Shown: positions 32,628 to 44,261, counted from the first letter of the stretch. The stretch is 64,000 bases of DNA from Stomoxys calcitrans (GCF_963082655.1 NC_081552.1:194150098-194214097), one strand, 5' to 3'. The notes: generated from the sequence alone by a model not told the origin. Numbers and translations are program-made.

Positions 32628-33800
32628 TTTATACCCTCCACCACAGGATGGCGGGTATACTAATTTCGTCATGCTATTTGTAGCTACTCGAAATATTCGT
32701 CTGAGACCCCATAAAGTATATATATTCTTGATCGTCGTGACATTTTATGTCGATCTAGCCATGTCCGTCCGTCTGTCTGTCGAAAGCACGCTAACTTCCG
32801 AAGGAGTAAAGCTAGCCGCTTGAAATTTTGCACAAATACTTCTTATTAGTGTAGGTCGGTTGGTATTGCAAATGGGCCATATCGGTCCATGTTTTGATAT
32901 AGCTGCCATATAAACCGATCTTGGGTCTTGACTTCATGAGCCTCTAGAGTGCGCAATTCTTATCCGATTGGAAATTTTGCACGACGTGTTTTGTTATAAT
33001 ATACAACAATTGTGCCAAGTATGGTTCAAATCGGTTCATAACCTGATATAGCTGCCATATAAACCGATCTTGGGTCTTGACTTCTTGAGCTTCTAGAGGG
33101 CGCATTTCTTATCCGATTTGAAGGAAATTTTGCACGATGTGTTTTGTTATGATATCCAACAATTGTGCCAAGTATAGTTCAAATCGGTCAGTAACCTGAT
33201 ATAGCTGCCATATCAACCGATCTTGGGTCTTGACTTCTTGAGCTTCTAGAGGGCGTAATTATTATCCGATTTGGCTGAAATTTTGCATGACGTATTTTAT
33301 TCTTTATTTCAACAACTGTGTCAAATAAGGTTCAAATCGGTTTATAACCTGATATAGCTGCCATTTAAACCGATCTGGGATTTTGACTTCTAGAGCATCT
33401 AGAGGTCGCAATTATTATCCGATTTGCCTGAAATTTTGAACGACGGATTCTCTCATGATGGATTCTCCCATCAACATACGTGTTTATTATGGTCTGAATC
33501 GGTCTATAGCCCGATACAGCTCTCCATATAAATCGTTCTCTCTATTTTACTTCGTGAGCCCCCAATGAGCGCAATTCTTATTCGAATTGGCTGACATTTT
33601 ACACAGGTCTCCAACATTTAATTTAATTGTGGTCCAAACCGGACCCTATCTTGATGTCGCTCTAATTGCAGAGCAAATAATTTCTTATATCCTTTTTTGT
33701 CTAAGAAGAGGTGCCGGGAAAAGAACTCGACAAATGCGATCCATTGTGGAGGGTATATAAGATTCGGCCCGGCCGAACTTAGCACGCTTTTACTTGTTTT
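32628..33800 (+). repeat. Helentron/DINE-like element, complete copy (family B)
   Basis: The left palindrome runs from TATACCCTCCACCACAGGAT to GGGTATAC at 32630. The core is CATAAAGTATATATATTCTT, TCGATCTAGCCATGTCCGTC and CGTCTGTCTGTCGAAAGCAC, then GGAGTAAAGCTAGCCGCTTG. Five to six monomers follow. The right subterminal block is AGAAGAGGTGCCGGGAAAAG with hairpin TTCGGCCCGGCCGAA at 33763-33777 and TTTTACTTGTT. It starts a few bases after the family D element and in the same direction. Confidence 0.88.
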
Positions 33801-33826
33801 TTACTAGTTTTTTAGTTCTTATCTGC

Positions 33827-33940
33827 AGTGCGTCGTTCGGACTCGGCTATTAAAAGGAGGATTCTTATCACTGAGCTTAAACTTGAATCGGACAACGCTC
33901 ATTGGTATGTGAAAAGTTTGTTCATGAGCAAATTTGCATG
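33827..33940 (+). mobile_element. tRNA-derived SINE, copy 7, internal fragment
   Basis: It contains GTTCGGACTCGGCTATTAAA, GAGCTTAAACTTGAATCGGA and CATTGGTATGTGAAAAG only. Head and tail are lost, and it ends in GTTCATGAGCAAATTTGCAT. Confidence 0.7.
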
Positions 33941-33954
33941 TGCATATCCGAATC

Positions 33955-34205
33955 TGAACTGATTTTTTCCAAAATAGAGTTTATCCTTGGTCCGAAAAAG
34001 GGACATGGCAAAGTTTTATAACAGTGGGACAACAAAAGCATTCTGTACCTTGATTACAAGAATACATGGGCAGATAGACAGATGGATAGACAGACGGACA
34101 TGGCTAATTCAAAATAACTTTATGTCTATTACATATCCTTCTTGGCGTAGCAAAACAAGTCACAAATTTACAATATCCGGTACCACAGTAGTGGTGTAGG
34201 GTATA
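33955..34205 (+). repeat. Family D element, right end
   Basis: It has CGAATCTGAACTGATTTTTT, AAGAATACATGGGCAGATAG and GACAGACGGACATGGCTAA, and closes with a hairpin end GTGGTGTAGGGTATAAAA. It corresponds to 32340-32616. Confidence 0.7.
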
Positions 34206-34534
34206 AAAACATAATATTTTCAAAATTGTGGCAAACTCATCCAACAAAAATATGATAATGCATAATAAACTCCTTAAATTCTTTGAATGTTCACTTCAAT
34301 ATAACAATCCTTAGATCAAGATTTCCACTATTCCCTGGAAGATATTAGCAAAACAGATAGTTAAAGCCATTAAATATTTAAACCTATTAACAATGTTAAA
34401 TATAGCCCAATAAAGATTTTAATCCGCCACCAACTTATTGCATGTTTATGCCACAAAGGATTACATCCTTTTTGTTTTGGTTTTTCGCAAAAATTCTATT
34501 ATAAAAATAGTTTTCTGTGTTTTTAACGTCTTAC
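34206..34534. other. Start of the intron downstream of the Fhos exon
   Basis: Non-repetitive AT-rich sequence that follows the splice donor on the minus strand. No further exon is seen. Confidence 0.5.
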
Positions 34535-34723
34535 CCTTTGTGGTGCATTGAGATTGCGAAGTATAGTGGCCAATTGTGTTGCCAGAGGCATGGTGCTGGC
34601 AAAGGTATAGGTTGGAGCTCTGGTTGGTATGGGATACATTGATGTACAGTCGAGTGGATCGGTATCGACAAGATACTGCACCCGTAATGTAATCTTCTCA
34701 TCGGGATCCATTTTAACAATCAT
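34535..34723 (-). CDS. Fhos: Fhos (FHOD-family formin), N-terminal coding exon
   Basis: On the minus strand, ATG at 34723 opens 63 codons beginning MIVKMDPDEKITLRVQYLVD. They continue through TDPLDCTSMYPIPTRAPTYT to ATILRNLNAPQR and meet a strong donor, AAAGG|GTAAGA, at 34535/34534, in phase 0. RVQYL-DTDP, a PTRAPT-like segment and a PL--Q---ILR-L-AP ending match the start of the FHOD1/FHOD3 N-terminal domain, as I recall it. In that family this region precedes the FH3/DID and FH2 actin-assembly domains; in flies Fhos works in muscle sarcomere actin and tracheal actin rings. A second ATG at 34711 (AAAATGG) may be the real start. No repeat intrudes and codon use looks coding. The next exon is not in this window. 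Confidence 0.85.
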
Positions 34724-35287
34724 ATTGTTAGGATGTGTGGTTTTATTTTTAATATTTTTTATCACTGGTGCTGATGCCTTGTGAGATGTGGCCCGGCCGA
34801 CAATCTCTTGTGGAGTGGATCGAACAATCGATCAATCGTTGTCTGCGATTTCGAAAAACAATTAAATATATTTTTTATGATTTCACTCATTCACTCAGAT
34901 TATCAAAATTTCTTTTTTGCACAACAGGCCAAAACATATTTTCATTTGTTTTTTGTTATATTTTTTGTATGTTTGGGGTAGGGCCAGCTCAGGGCCACCT
35001 GAGTACTTCACTGTTATAGGACCAAGGCTAAAAATTGTTAAAAAAAAAGAAGTAGACAAAATGTTAGTTTGTTTTTTATATCCTGCAGCTACAGGGACAG
35101 TCAATATGAAATCCTTTAAAATTGTGTTACCATTCTTTTGTTAAATCTAAGGGTGGGTGTCTAAAATTTGATCATTTTACACATAGAAAAATATAAGTCT
35201 CTGATAGGTTTAATAGTGTTTTTTTTTTTTTTTTTTTGGGGTCAAAATATACCAAGAATGTCACATGTTGACCCTCAAAGCAAGAAA
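34724..35287. other. Upstream of the Fhos exon: probable 5' UTR then AT-rich DNA
   Basis: On the minus strand the frame stays open above the ATG to about 34765. A possible acceptor TTTTTCGAAATCGCAG lies at 34843 and would give a 5' UTR of about 120 bases ending CCTAACAATATG. No TATA or initiator can be assigned with confidence. 34850-35287 is AT-rich with long T and A runs. Confidence 0.4.
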
Positions 35288-36745
35288 CAAATATAAACGT
35301 GTCAAGTTCGGCCGGGCCGAATCTTGGGAACCCACCACAATGGATTCTGCTCTAAATTAATACAAAATAAACTTAGAGCACAATTTTATTCCACATACCA
35401 AACTCCTGTCAAACCAGCAAAAATTAAAGCCTATAGGAACCGAAAAAGGACAATCATGAGACCGGTTTACATGCAAGCTATATCAGATCAAAGATTGACA
35501 TGGACCGTATTTGGCACAGATGTTGGAGGTTGTAACAGAACTTCGCATGCAAATTTTCAGCCATATTGGATAAAAATTGCGGAATGTAAGGACTCAAGAA
35601 ATCAAATGGGAAGATCGCTTTACATGGGAGCTATATCAGGTTAAAACCTGATTTGGACCGTACTTGCCACAGTTGTTGAAAGTCCTTACAAAACACTACC
35701 TGCCAAATTTCAGCCAAATGGGACAAAAATTGCGTCTCGTAGGGCTCAAGAAATCAAATCGGCAGATCGGTTTATATGGGAGCTATATCAGGTTAAAGAA
35801 CGATTTGAACCGTACTTCACACAGCTGTTGGAAGTCGTTGCGGAACATCATATGCAACATTTCAGCCAAACCAGAAGAAAATTGCAGCTTGTAAGAGCTC
35901 AAAAAGTCAAATCGGGAGATCAGTTTATATGGGAGCTATATCTAAATCTGAACCGATATAGCCCATTTGCAATCCCCAACGACCTACATCAATATTAAGT
36001 GTTTGTGCAAAGCGACTAGCTTCACGCGTTCGACCGCTATCGTGATTTAGACAGACGGGCGAACATGGCTGGTTCGACACAAAACGTTGGGGCGATCAAG
36101 AAAATGTAAAATTTTTTGAGGTGTTACAAACGGAATGACTACATAGTGTGGACCGATAACTCCCATTTGCAATTCGAAACGTCCTAAACTTAAAGGAAGT
36201 ATTTGCTTGAAATTTCAATCGCCTAGCTTTATTTCTGCGGAAATTAGTGTGCTTACGAAAGATGGACAGACCACCTATCGTAATAATCTAGAGAAAAATG
36301 CATAATTGATGCACCCATAGTAGATATATCCAAATATAGACCTATCTGAACCATATAGGACACAGATGTCGAAAAGCCTAACATATGTCACTGTAACAAA
36401 TTTCAGCAAAATCGGATAATAAATGCGTCTTTTATGGTTTAAGAGGGATGTCGAAGAGCCCAACACAATTCACTGTCCCAAATTTCGGCGAAATCGGACA
36501 ATAAATGCGTATTTTATGACCCCATGACCTTAAATAGAGAGATCGATCTATATGACAGCTATATGCAAATCTGGACTGATCTGGGTCAAATTGAAGAAGG
36601 TTATCGAAAGGCCTAACATAAGTCACTGTGACAAATTTCAGCGAAGTCGGATAATAAATGCGCCTTTATGGGGCCAAGACTGTACATCGACAGATCGGTC
36701 TATATAGTAGCTATATCTAAATCTAGATCGATCTGGGACAAATTA
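35288..36745 (-). repeat. Helentron/DINE-like island 10 (family B), composite
   Basis: The left hairpin is TTCGGCCGGGCCGAA at 35307-35321, here followed by ATCTTGGGAACCCACCACAA, a variant subterminal block that recurs at 50890. Four monomers come next, then a core remnant (CGATCAAGAAAATG, GGTGTTACAAACGGAATGAC). A second partial core follows near 36180-36290. The stretch 36295-36745 is three reverse monomers of the island 3 type (CCAACACAATTCACTGTCCC). Confidence 0.78.
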
Positions 36746-36747
36746 AA

Positions 36748-37737
36748 CAAGTAAAAGCGGCCGGGTTCAGTCGGGCCGAATCTTACATACCCTACACCAA
36801 GGAACGCACTTGTCGAGTTCTTTTCCCGGTATCTCTTTTTAGGCAAACATAGGATAAAAGATAAGAATTGCTATGCTATTGGAGCTATACCAAGTGATGA
36901 TACGATTCTCGCTATAATTGAATTGAACGTTGGAGACCATAGAAGAAGTCATTGTGTAAAATATCAGTCAGTTCGAATGAGAATTACGACCTTTAGGGGC
37001 TCAAGAAGTAAAATAGGGAGATCGGTTTATATGGGAGCTATATCAGGATATAGACCGATTCTGACCATATTCGACACGTATGTTGAAGGTTATGAGAGAA
37101 GTCGTTGTACAAAATTTCAGCCAAATCGGATAATTGCGACCTCTAGAGGCTCACGAAGTCAAGAACCCAGATCGGTTTATATGACAGCTACATCAGGTTA
37201 TGGACCGATTGGAACCATACTTAGCACAGTTGTTGGAAGTCATAACGAAAAACACGTCATGCTAAACCTTAGCCAAATCAGATAGAAAATGCGCCCTCTA
37301 AAGGCTCAAGAACTCACAATCCCAGATGGGTTTATATGACAGACATATCGGTTTATGGACCGATTTAAATCATCATATTCATCATATTTATCACAGTTCT
37401 TGGAAATCATAAGAAAAAACCTCATGCAAAGTTTCAACCAAAATGGATAAGAATTTCACCCTCTAGTGGCTCAAAAATCAAGATCCAAGATCGGTTTGTA
37501 TGGTAGGTATATCAAAACATGGACCGATATGGCCCATTTACAATCCCAACTGATCTACACTAAAGCAAAGTTTCAAGCGGCTAGCTTTACTCCTTCGAAA
37601 GTAAGGGTGCTTTCGACAAAGGGACGGACATGGCAAGATCGAATATTTATACTTTATGGGGTCTTAGAGGATTATTTCGAGGAGTTACAAACAGAATGAC
37701 GAAACTAGTATACCCTCATCCTATGGTGAAGGGTACA
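36748..37737 (-). repeat. Helentron/DINE-like element, complete copy (family B)
   Basis: It starts AACAAGTAAAAGCGGCCGGG with a damaged hairpin (TTCAGTCGGGCCGAA), then CTTGTCGAGTTCTTTTCCCG. Four monomers follow, then the core (AAAGGGACGGACATGGCAAG, TTTATACTTTATGGGGTCTT). It ends GTATACCCTCATCCTATGGT. Parts of the core are deleted. Confidence 0.82.
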
Positions 37738-38455
37738 CAAGGGAAATCGAAGGGCCTTACACAACTCACGAAGGGCCCAACACAAATCACTGAAATCGGA
37801 CAATAAATGCGCCATTTATGGCGCCAAAACCTTAAATCAGCAGATCGGTATATATAGAAGCTAAATCAAAACCTGGACTGATCTGAAGCAGATTGAAAAA
37901 AAGGTGTCGAAGGGCCTTGCACTACTCACTGTCCCAAATTTCAGCGAAATCGGACAATAAATGAGTATTGGATGGGCCCCAAGACCTTAAATCGAGAAAT
38001 CGGTCTATATGGCAGCTATATCCACATCTGTACCGATCTGCACCAAATTGAAGAAGGATGTCGAGTGGCCTAACTCAACTTACTACCCAACATTTCAGCG
38101 AAATGTGGGATAGTATGGGATATGGTGGCCCCACTTAAGGTGGCGCCTTTAGTGGGGCCACGATAGCGCACAGGTTAGCATGTGCGCCTATGAAGCTGAA
38201 CGCCTGGGTTCGAATCCTGGCGAGACCATCAGAAAAAAATATTCAGCGGTGGCTTTCCCCTCCTAATGCTGGCAACATTTGTGAGGTACTATGCCATGTA
38301 AAACTTCTTTCCAAAGAGGTGTCGCACTGCGGCACGCCGTTCGGATTCGGCTATAAAAAGGAGGCCCCTTATTATTGAGCTTAAACTCGAATCGGACTGT
38401 GTAGCAAACGGAATGACAAAATGAATATACACCCATCCTTCGGTAGTGGGTATAA
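37738..38455 (-). repeat. DINE-like fragment with SINE insertion
   Basis: Two to three monomers of the island 3 type in reverse (CACTGTCCCAAATTTCAGCG) run to about 38150. A SINE interrupts. The element's terminal GTAGCAAACGGAATGAC, ACCCATCCTTCGG and GTGGGTATAAAAATGG lies at 38400-38455. Confidence 0.7.
38157..38398 (+). mobile_element. tRNA-derived SINE, copy 8
   Basis: Head CGATAGCGCACAGGTTAGCA and perfect B box GGGTTCGAATCC at about 38208, then the full body to TAAACTCGAATCGGACTG. The 3' part after that is missing. It joins directly to the DINE terminus. Confidence 0.85.
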
Positions 38456-39354
38456 AAATGGAATTTTGCCAAGAAAAAAATGTATTAAACCTTAGAAACT
38501 ATTCACTCTTCTGTTACAAGCTACACAAGTGATTTCTTTTATGCACTCCCATAGTCATTGAACCTTTCGCCCAAATATTACATCACACCATTTTGTGCAG
38601 GAGGGGTAAAGCACGGGGGAAACGGGGTATATTATATAAATTGTTTGGTTTGTTTTTGTTTTGTTTAAGTCTCAAAGAAATACCTTTGTATTCAAGTCTT
38701 GGACATACAAATTATTATGTATGTCTTGAACAAAACTAACGGCTTGGTTGAGGGGGAGTTTGTTTTGTTAATTTTAGACTCTTTTTTTTTTTGCTCCATT
38801 GATTGCTTTTTCCCTCACCCAAGATATCAAAACAATAACGCTTGGCTCCAATCCATGTAAACTTATTGGTCAGCCCCATGGTGTTTTATTGGAGGTAGCT
38901 GGCGGACAAATGTTGATTTTATTTTAGCCGTCTAGCCGCACTGTTGAAGCGTAAACACGCCTCGTTTAACGACATAATTACAATTCATCGCAACGTTTTG
39001 CTGTTCCATTGTGGATATGCACAATTCATTAACCTAGTGGAGAGGGCTTCTCAGCCACCTAGCCATTCGTCCATCTACATGTTGGACAATTGACCGTCTT
39101 TTATTGGTAAATATGTATAATATTCAGTTTGGTTTTCCACAGACTGTAAAGTCTGAGCCAGCGTTGCCATATTTTTTCTTAAGAAATAAATTTCTGAAGG
39201 CAATTTATTTGAAATCAGTATGGAGGACTCTTCAATTCAAAGGCCACCATCCACCTTAAAGAAACAATGCCTGCAAAATTAGGAGACTGCCTATCCTCGT
39301 CGTACCCTAAGGTAAATATTCGCAAGTTATGTTGATTTCTATTTACGTCCTTTC
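38456..39354. other. Low-repeat DNA without a recognised gene
   Basis: Somewhat less AT-rich than its surroundings. Short T runs occur near 38780. No splice-bounded open frame stands out. Confidence 0.4.
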
Positions 39355-41103
39355 TAATCAAAACCATGGGACGTAGTGTGGACACCATGATAAAGAGTAC
39401 GACATCCAGCGAACTGCTCAAATACAAACAGCATGCATATGTCAAGGCACGGCACCCAAACGATGCGGATTTTGTCATCCTCAGAGAAGGCGTTAATCTT
39501 CTTGTTACACTGCAAGACTGTTCGTGACGTTACCGTCCTGGTTGTTATTGCCCGTATGGCAATTTTGCTATCCGTAAAGATGTTCTCGACGTCCTCGCGT
39601 TAGCACCACACCACTTCACGCATTCCGTGGTCGCCCGGATCTCCGCCTGCAGGACTGTATTATGGTCAGGTAGTTTAAAACAGATCTCAGTTCAGGGTTC
39701 TCAATGCAAACCCCCAGGCCCACTCTGTCCTCTAGCTTTGATCTATCCGTCTTACATGATCTTTCAGATGGCAATACTAGGGTTCCGTCAATCCAAGTGC
39801 CGATGGCTGCAGTGCCTCGCACTCGACCTCAAGGTTCATCTCAGGTGTCTGATCGAAAATCTCTTCCCTTCCTTCCAGGTTTCCTATCATCGCCTCGATT
39901 ATCCCGCGATTTTATGAGCTGCTCCCATCATCAATCCATTCTTCCATCGTCTTAAGTCTCATAGCCGCAGTGGCAGCCTCACGCTTAATATGAATGCTAA
40001 TGGGTCGGATATCTAGAATAGTCTCCAGTGCCCTAGTTGACGTAGTCCTCATCGCTCCGCCTATGCCAAGACAACATGTTCTCTGAACCTGTAGTATGGT
40101 CCTTATGTTGCACTTTTTCTCCTTAGCAGTTCACCAAACCACTGATGGGTAAGTATTGTAGGTAATGGTCTAATCATGCTCCTGTAGAGCCAGTAGACTA
40201 TCCTCGGATTCAGGCCCCATTTCGAGCCTACGGCCCGTCTACATAGTGCCCTACATTTGTGGGCCTTCTCAGTACGATCCCGAATGTGACACTTCCATTT
40301 CAGTTTCCTGTCCAAGATCACACCTAAGTATTTGACCTTGTCAGATATCGAAATCGTTTTATTGAGGAAACGTGGTGCGTTAAATTGGCCCACCTCCGTC
40401 TTCCTCATGAACAGGCATATTTCAATCTTCTCTGGGTTAACTTTGAAACCCCTGGGTCTAGCCCAGTCATATGCCATATGCAAGACCCTTTCGGCCCTTC
40501 TGCATAGCTGGTTCGGATCCTGGTATTATAACATCGTCTGCGTAGCAGACGGGTTCAAATCCCTCCTCAGTCCGCATCCGTAATAGGTCATTTATGGTGA
40601 TCATCCATAGGAGTGGCGATAAAATGCCCCCCTGTAGCGTGCCCTGTGCCACTTTCTACCTTATATTTATGCCATGGAACATACAATTTATCTACCTGTT
40701 CCTTAGCATATGGTTTATCCAGTCTCTAAGGACCGGTACTGGTCTAAGGATTAGATCAGTGTGTCGGTCCGCACATTGTTAAATGCCCCCTCGATGTCAA
40801 TGCATACCGCCAGGGTGTACGTTTTGGCATCGAAGGATTCTTCTATTTTATGCACAACCTCGTGCAGGACAGTCTCCACCGACCTTTCCTTGACATAGGC
40901 ATACTGTTTGTATTTCAGCAGTTCGCTGGACGTCCAACTCTTTATCATGGTGTCCCAAATACGTTCTATGGTTTTGAGTAGAAAGGGCGAAAGGCTTATG
41001 GGTCTGTAGGTATTTTTGGTATTTTGTAGTCATTGTGGTATGTCCATAGTGGCATTGGGCGGATTAATATCCGCAACCTCTTTTCAACCTAACCTAACCC
41101 AAC
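39355..41103 (-). pseudogene. LINE A composite copy: plus 5' piece, long inverted body, plus 3' tail
   Basis: 39355-39450 is a plus-strand copy of the LINE A RT start (CATGATAAAGAGTACGACAT). From about 39451 to 41030 the sequence is minus strand: reading back from 41030 it encodes YRPISLSPFLLKTIERIWDT, IDIEGAFNNV, VCYADDVI, KVKYLGVILDRKLKWKCHIR and an RNase H part. At about 41037 a plus-strand LINE A 3' end begins (CATTGGGCGGATTAATATCC, then CTTTTCAACCTAACCTAACC). The inverted body plus plus-strand 3' tail is the layout left by 5' inversion during insertion (twin priming). The extra plus-strand 5' piece needs a further event. Many frameshifts. Confidence 0.8.
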
Positions 41104-41795
41104 CATACTGGCAACTCTGATTTGAGTTTTATTTGCTCCATTTGAATGAAGGTGATGTTTTAAATTTAAGACAGACGCCCAATATGTATACTCACCTTGC
41201 AATTGTATAACTTTCAATTCAATGCCAAGTGAAATTAACCTTTAACTTAAAAATTCGTACAAAAACAAGACTGAAGCTTTATGTGCAGCAAAGCCAAAAT
41301 GAGCCTCATAAAACCGTGCATAATTTGCGTTTTCTGTCTGAATGCTAAACTCAAATGAACTTGCTTTGCCAAGAGCCTGGAGTGGCGTACTTTAACGACT
41401 GGCCGTTGCGATAGTCATTACAGGTAATAGGCGTCCACTGAATATTTTGGCTTTGAAACTTTGCTAAAACAATGATGAGTATGAATTTCGAAATTAACAG
41501 CTTGCAATGTATAACAAAGGCTGTTAGGAAAAGTTGTAGGGAAACTAAGAGTGTGGCATAAATAAAGTAAAAGTAAACTTTTGTTAATTTATTTTGTTAA
41601 GATATTAGAGAAAAACGCCTTGTACCTAATTTAGCTCCCAAAAAGCACGCTAGTGACTGACATATTAACAAAGTTTAGCCTGAATTATTGATTGGATATC
41701 CATTGAGTACATTTCTTGAGTCCGCAGAGGGAAGAATTATTTATCGTAAATCGTTTGAAATATTGCATGTTATGTTATACTAGAGGCGTCACGTA
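41104..41795. other. AT-rich DNA without a recognised gene
   Basis: No family seen elsewhere and no convincing exon. Confidence 0.4.
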
Positions 41796-42660
41796 GCAAA
41801 TGCAAATTTTGCCCATGAACATTCCACTAAGGAACAGGCGCAAACTTCTCACACATATGAATGAGTGCAGTCCGATTCAAGTTTAAGCATGTCCGTGAAG
41901 ATAAATTTGAATATAACTTAGCCAAGACATAAACCTGACATTTTAACAGAGCTATGTTGAGTGAATAACAGAGTACTGTTAACTAATTTTCTTTTGTATT
42001 TTAAATAAAAAAAAAATCATTTTTAGCACTTTCTCACTAAATATTTTCTCAAACCTCAAACCTCTATACCAACATTATTTTTTGAAGACCTATATGACCC
42101 ATTTTTAAAACGGCAATGCAGTGAACTCGTCATAGATAGGTGATACAAATTAATACCAGAATTAGCCGCTACCAAGAGCTATTAGAATCAGAAGTCCCCA
42201 TATTCAAATTGTAATTCAGATCGGAGAAATTTCGCCCCAAAACAGTGGGCCATTATGTTAAATACAAATATAACTTTTGGGGCGAAATTTCTCCGATCTG
42301 AAATACAATTTGAATATGGGGACTTCTGATTCTAAAAGCTTTCGATAGGGGCTAATTTTAAAATACAAAAGAAAATTAGTTAACAGTGCTCTGTTAATCA
42401 TTCAACATAGCTCTGTTAAAATGTCAGGTTTGTGTCTTGGCTAAGTTATATTCAAATTTATCTTCACGGACATAGTTTAAGCACAATGATAAGGGGCCTC
42501 CTTTTTATAGCCGAGTCCGAACGACGTGACGCAGTGCGACACCTATTTGAAGAGAAGTTTTACATGGCATAGTACCTCGCAAATGACGCCAGCATTAGGA
42601 GGAGAAAACAACAGCTGACAATTTTTTCTGATGGTCTCGCCAGGATTCGAAATATTCCAT
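41796..42660 (-). mobile_element. tRNA-derived SINE, copy 9, split by a palindromic element
   Basis: The tail part is 41797-41888 (GCAAATTTTGCCCATGAACA through GATTCAAGTTTAAGC) and the remainder is 42483-42660 (CACAATGATAAGGGGCCTCC through GGTCTCGCCAGGATTCGAA). The head stops in the B box. The missing junction is filled by the 585-bp element at 41889-42473. Confidence 0.88.
41889..42473. mobile_element. Mutator-like MITE with long terminal inverted repeats and 9-bp target duplication
   Basis: The ends are ATGTCCGTGAAGATAAATTT and its inverse. The inverted similarity runs at least 115 bp from each end with only a few mismatches, then an inner pair (42183-42242 with 42275-42334, containing GAAGTCCCCATATTCAAATT) closes around a spacer of about 32 bp. 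The left arm holds about 150 bp with no partner. The flanks are AGTTTAAGC at 41880-41888 and again at 42474-42482, a SINE motif present once in other SINE copies. A 9-bp duplication with inverted ends over 100 bp fits Mutator-like elements. There is no coding capacity. Confidence 0.85.
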
Positions 42661-43099
42661 TAAAAACTGAGTTTTCTTGAAACAAATCAATGGAGTATGA
42701 AGAAATGAGAACAAATCGTAGTATGCTTCACACCATACACTGCCTTAAACCCACCACTGTAAAGTTGGAGAAAATGAATTAAAAATAATAATTCAAAACG
42801 TCAGTTTATTGAGACCGGCACACCGCCGCCAACTGTTTCAGCAAATGAGTGGTAGCATTAACACCTGCTTCTTTATTTGATTTTTTTTTTCTCCTGAACA
42901 TTTTGTTCAACATCGCCAAACGTTTGTCGCTTTTCTCCCTTTTGTTGCTTTCATTTTTTATTCTGAGCGATTTTTTTTTTAATTTTTATCTTCTTGGAAA
43001 CGTTGCAGGCATTTGTCAGACCCTTGAAATGAAATCAAGTCAGACTAGTAATGCAGTGCAATCATAGTCTATGGCTGTTGTATTCTCTCTGAGGAAGTG
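42661..43099. other. AT-rich DNA without a recognised gene
   Basis: T-rich runs near 42880 and 42970. The frame at 42849-43067 is hydrophobic only because of T-rich codons. Confidence 0.4.
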
Positions 43100-44130
43100 A
43101 ATTATTTCAAGTCGTAACATAACACTATGTGCAAAATCGCCAGCCTAATCGAATGGAAATTATGGGTTCCATGGGCTCAAGAAGTCAAATCGGGAGATCG
43201 GATTATATGGGAGCTATATCAGGTTATAAACCGTTTTGAACCGTGCTTGGCACAGTTGATGGAAGTCATAACAAAACACTACATGGAAATTTCAGCCAAA
43301 TTGGACAAAAAATGCGGCTTGTAAAGGCTCAGGAAGTCAAATCGGGAGATCGGTTTATATGGGAGCTATATAAGGTTATAGTCCGATTTGGACCGTACTT
43401 GGTCTGTACTTGGTTCGATTTGACCGTAAGTTCCGGAACCAAATCGGACAAGAACTGCGGCTTCCAGGGGCTCAAGAAGTCAAATCGGGAGATCGGTTTA
43501 TATGGGAGCTATTTAGAAGTCATTGTGTTATAGTTCAGTTCATTCGGATAAGAATTGCGCCTTGTAGGGGCTCAAGAAGCAAAATCGGGAGATAGGTTTA
43601 TATGGGAGCTGTATCAAGCTATTGATCTATTCAGACCATATTTGACACGTATGTAGAAGGTCATGAGAGAAGCCGTTGTACAAAATTTCAGCCAAATCGG
43701 ATGAGAATTGCGCCCCCTAGAGGCTCAAGAAGTCAAGATCCAAGATCGGTTTGTATACCAGATTATGAACCGATTTGAATCATAATTAACACAGTTGATG
43801 GAAGTGATACCAAAACACTACACTAATCGGACTAGAATTGCGCCCTCTAGAGGCTCAAGAAGTCAAGACCCAAGATCGGTTTATAAGGCAGCTATATCAA
43901 AACATGGACCGATTTGGCCCATTTATAATCCCAACCGACCCACACTAATAAAAAGTATTTGTGCAAAATTTCAATTTCGTAAGTTAGCGTGCTTTCGACA
44001 GACAGACGGACGGACATGACAATCGTGAATATATATACTTTATGGGGTCTTAGACGCATATTTCGACGTGTTATAAACAGAATGACGAAATCAGTATACC
44101 CCCATCCTATGGTGGAGGGTATAAAAATTC
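43100..44130 (-). repeat. Helentron/DINE-like island 12 (family B), TATACCC end and six monomers
   Basis: Monomers carry GGCTCAAGAAGTCAAATCGG, then the variant GGCTCAAGAAGTCAAGATCC. The core is in reverse (CAGACAGACGGACGGACATG, AATATATATACTTTATGGGG). It ends from ATACCCCCATCC to GGAGGGTATAAAAAT. The hairpin end is missing; the left boundary at about 43100 is diffuse. Confidence 0.82.
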
Positions 44131-44261
44131 CGTCATATAAGGTCATGTTTTGGGGGAAAACTGACTTGCCCAAAGTTGGCTATTTTTTTAAAGTTAAAAA
44201 AATCTAACTGAAAATGTTCTCAAAATTCTTAGGAGTGAGATTTCTGGAAAGTGTTAGAATT

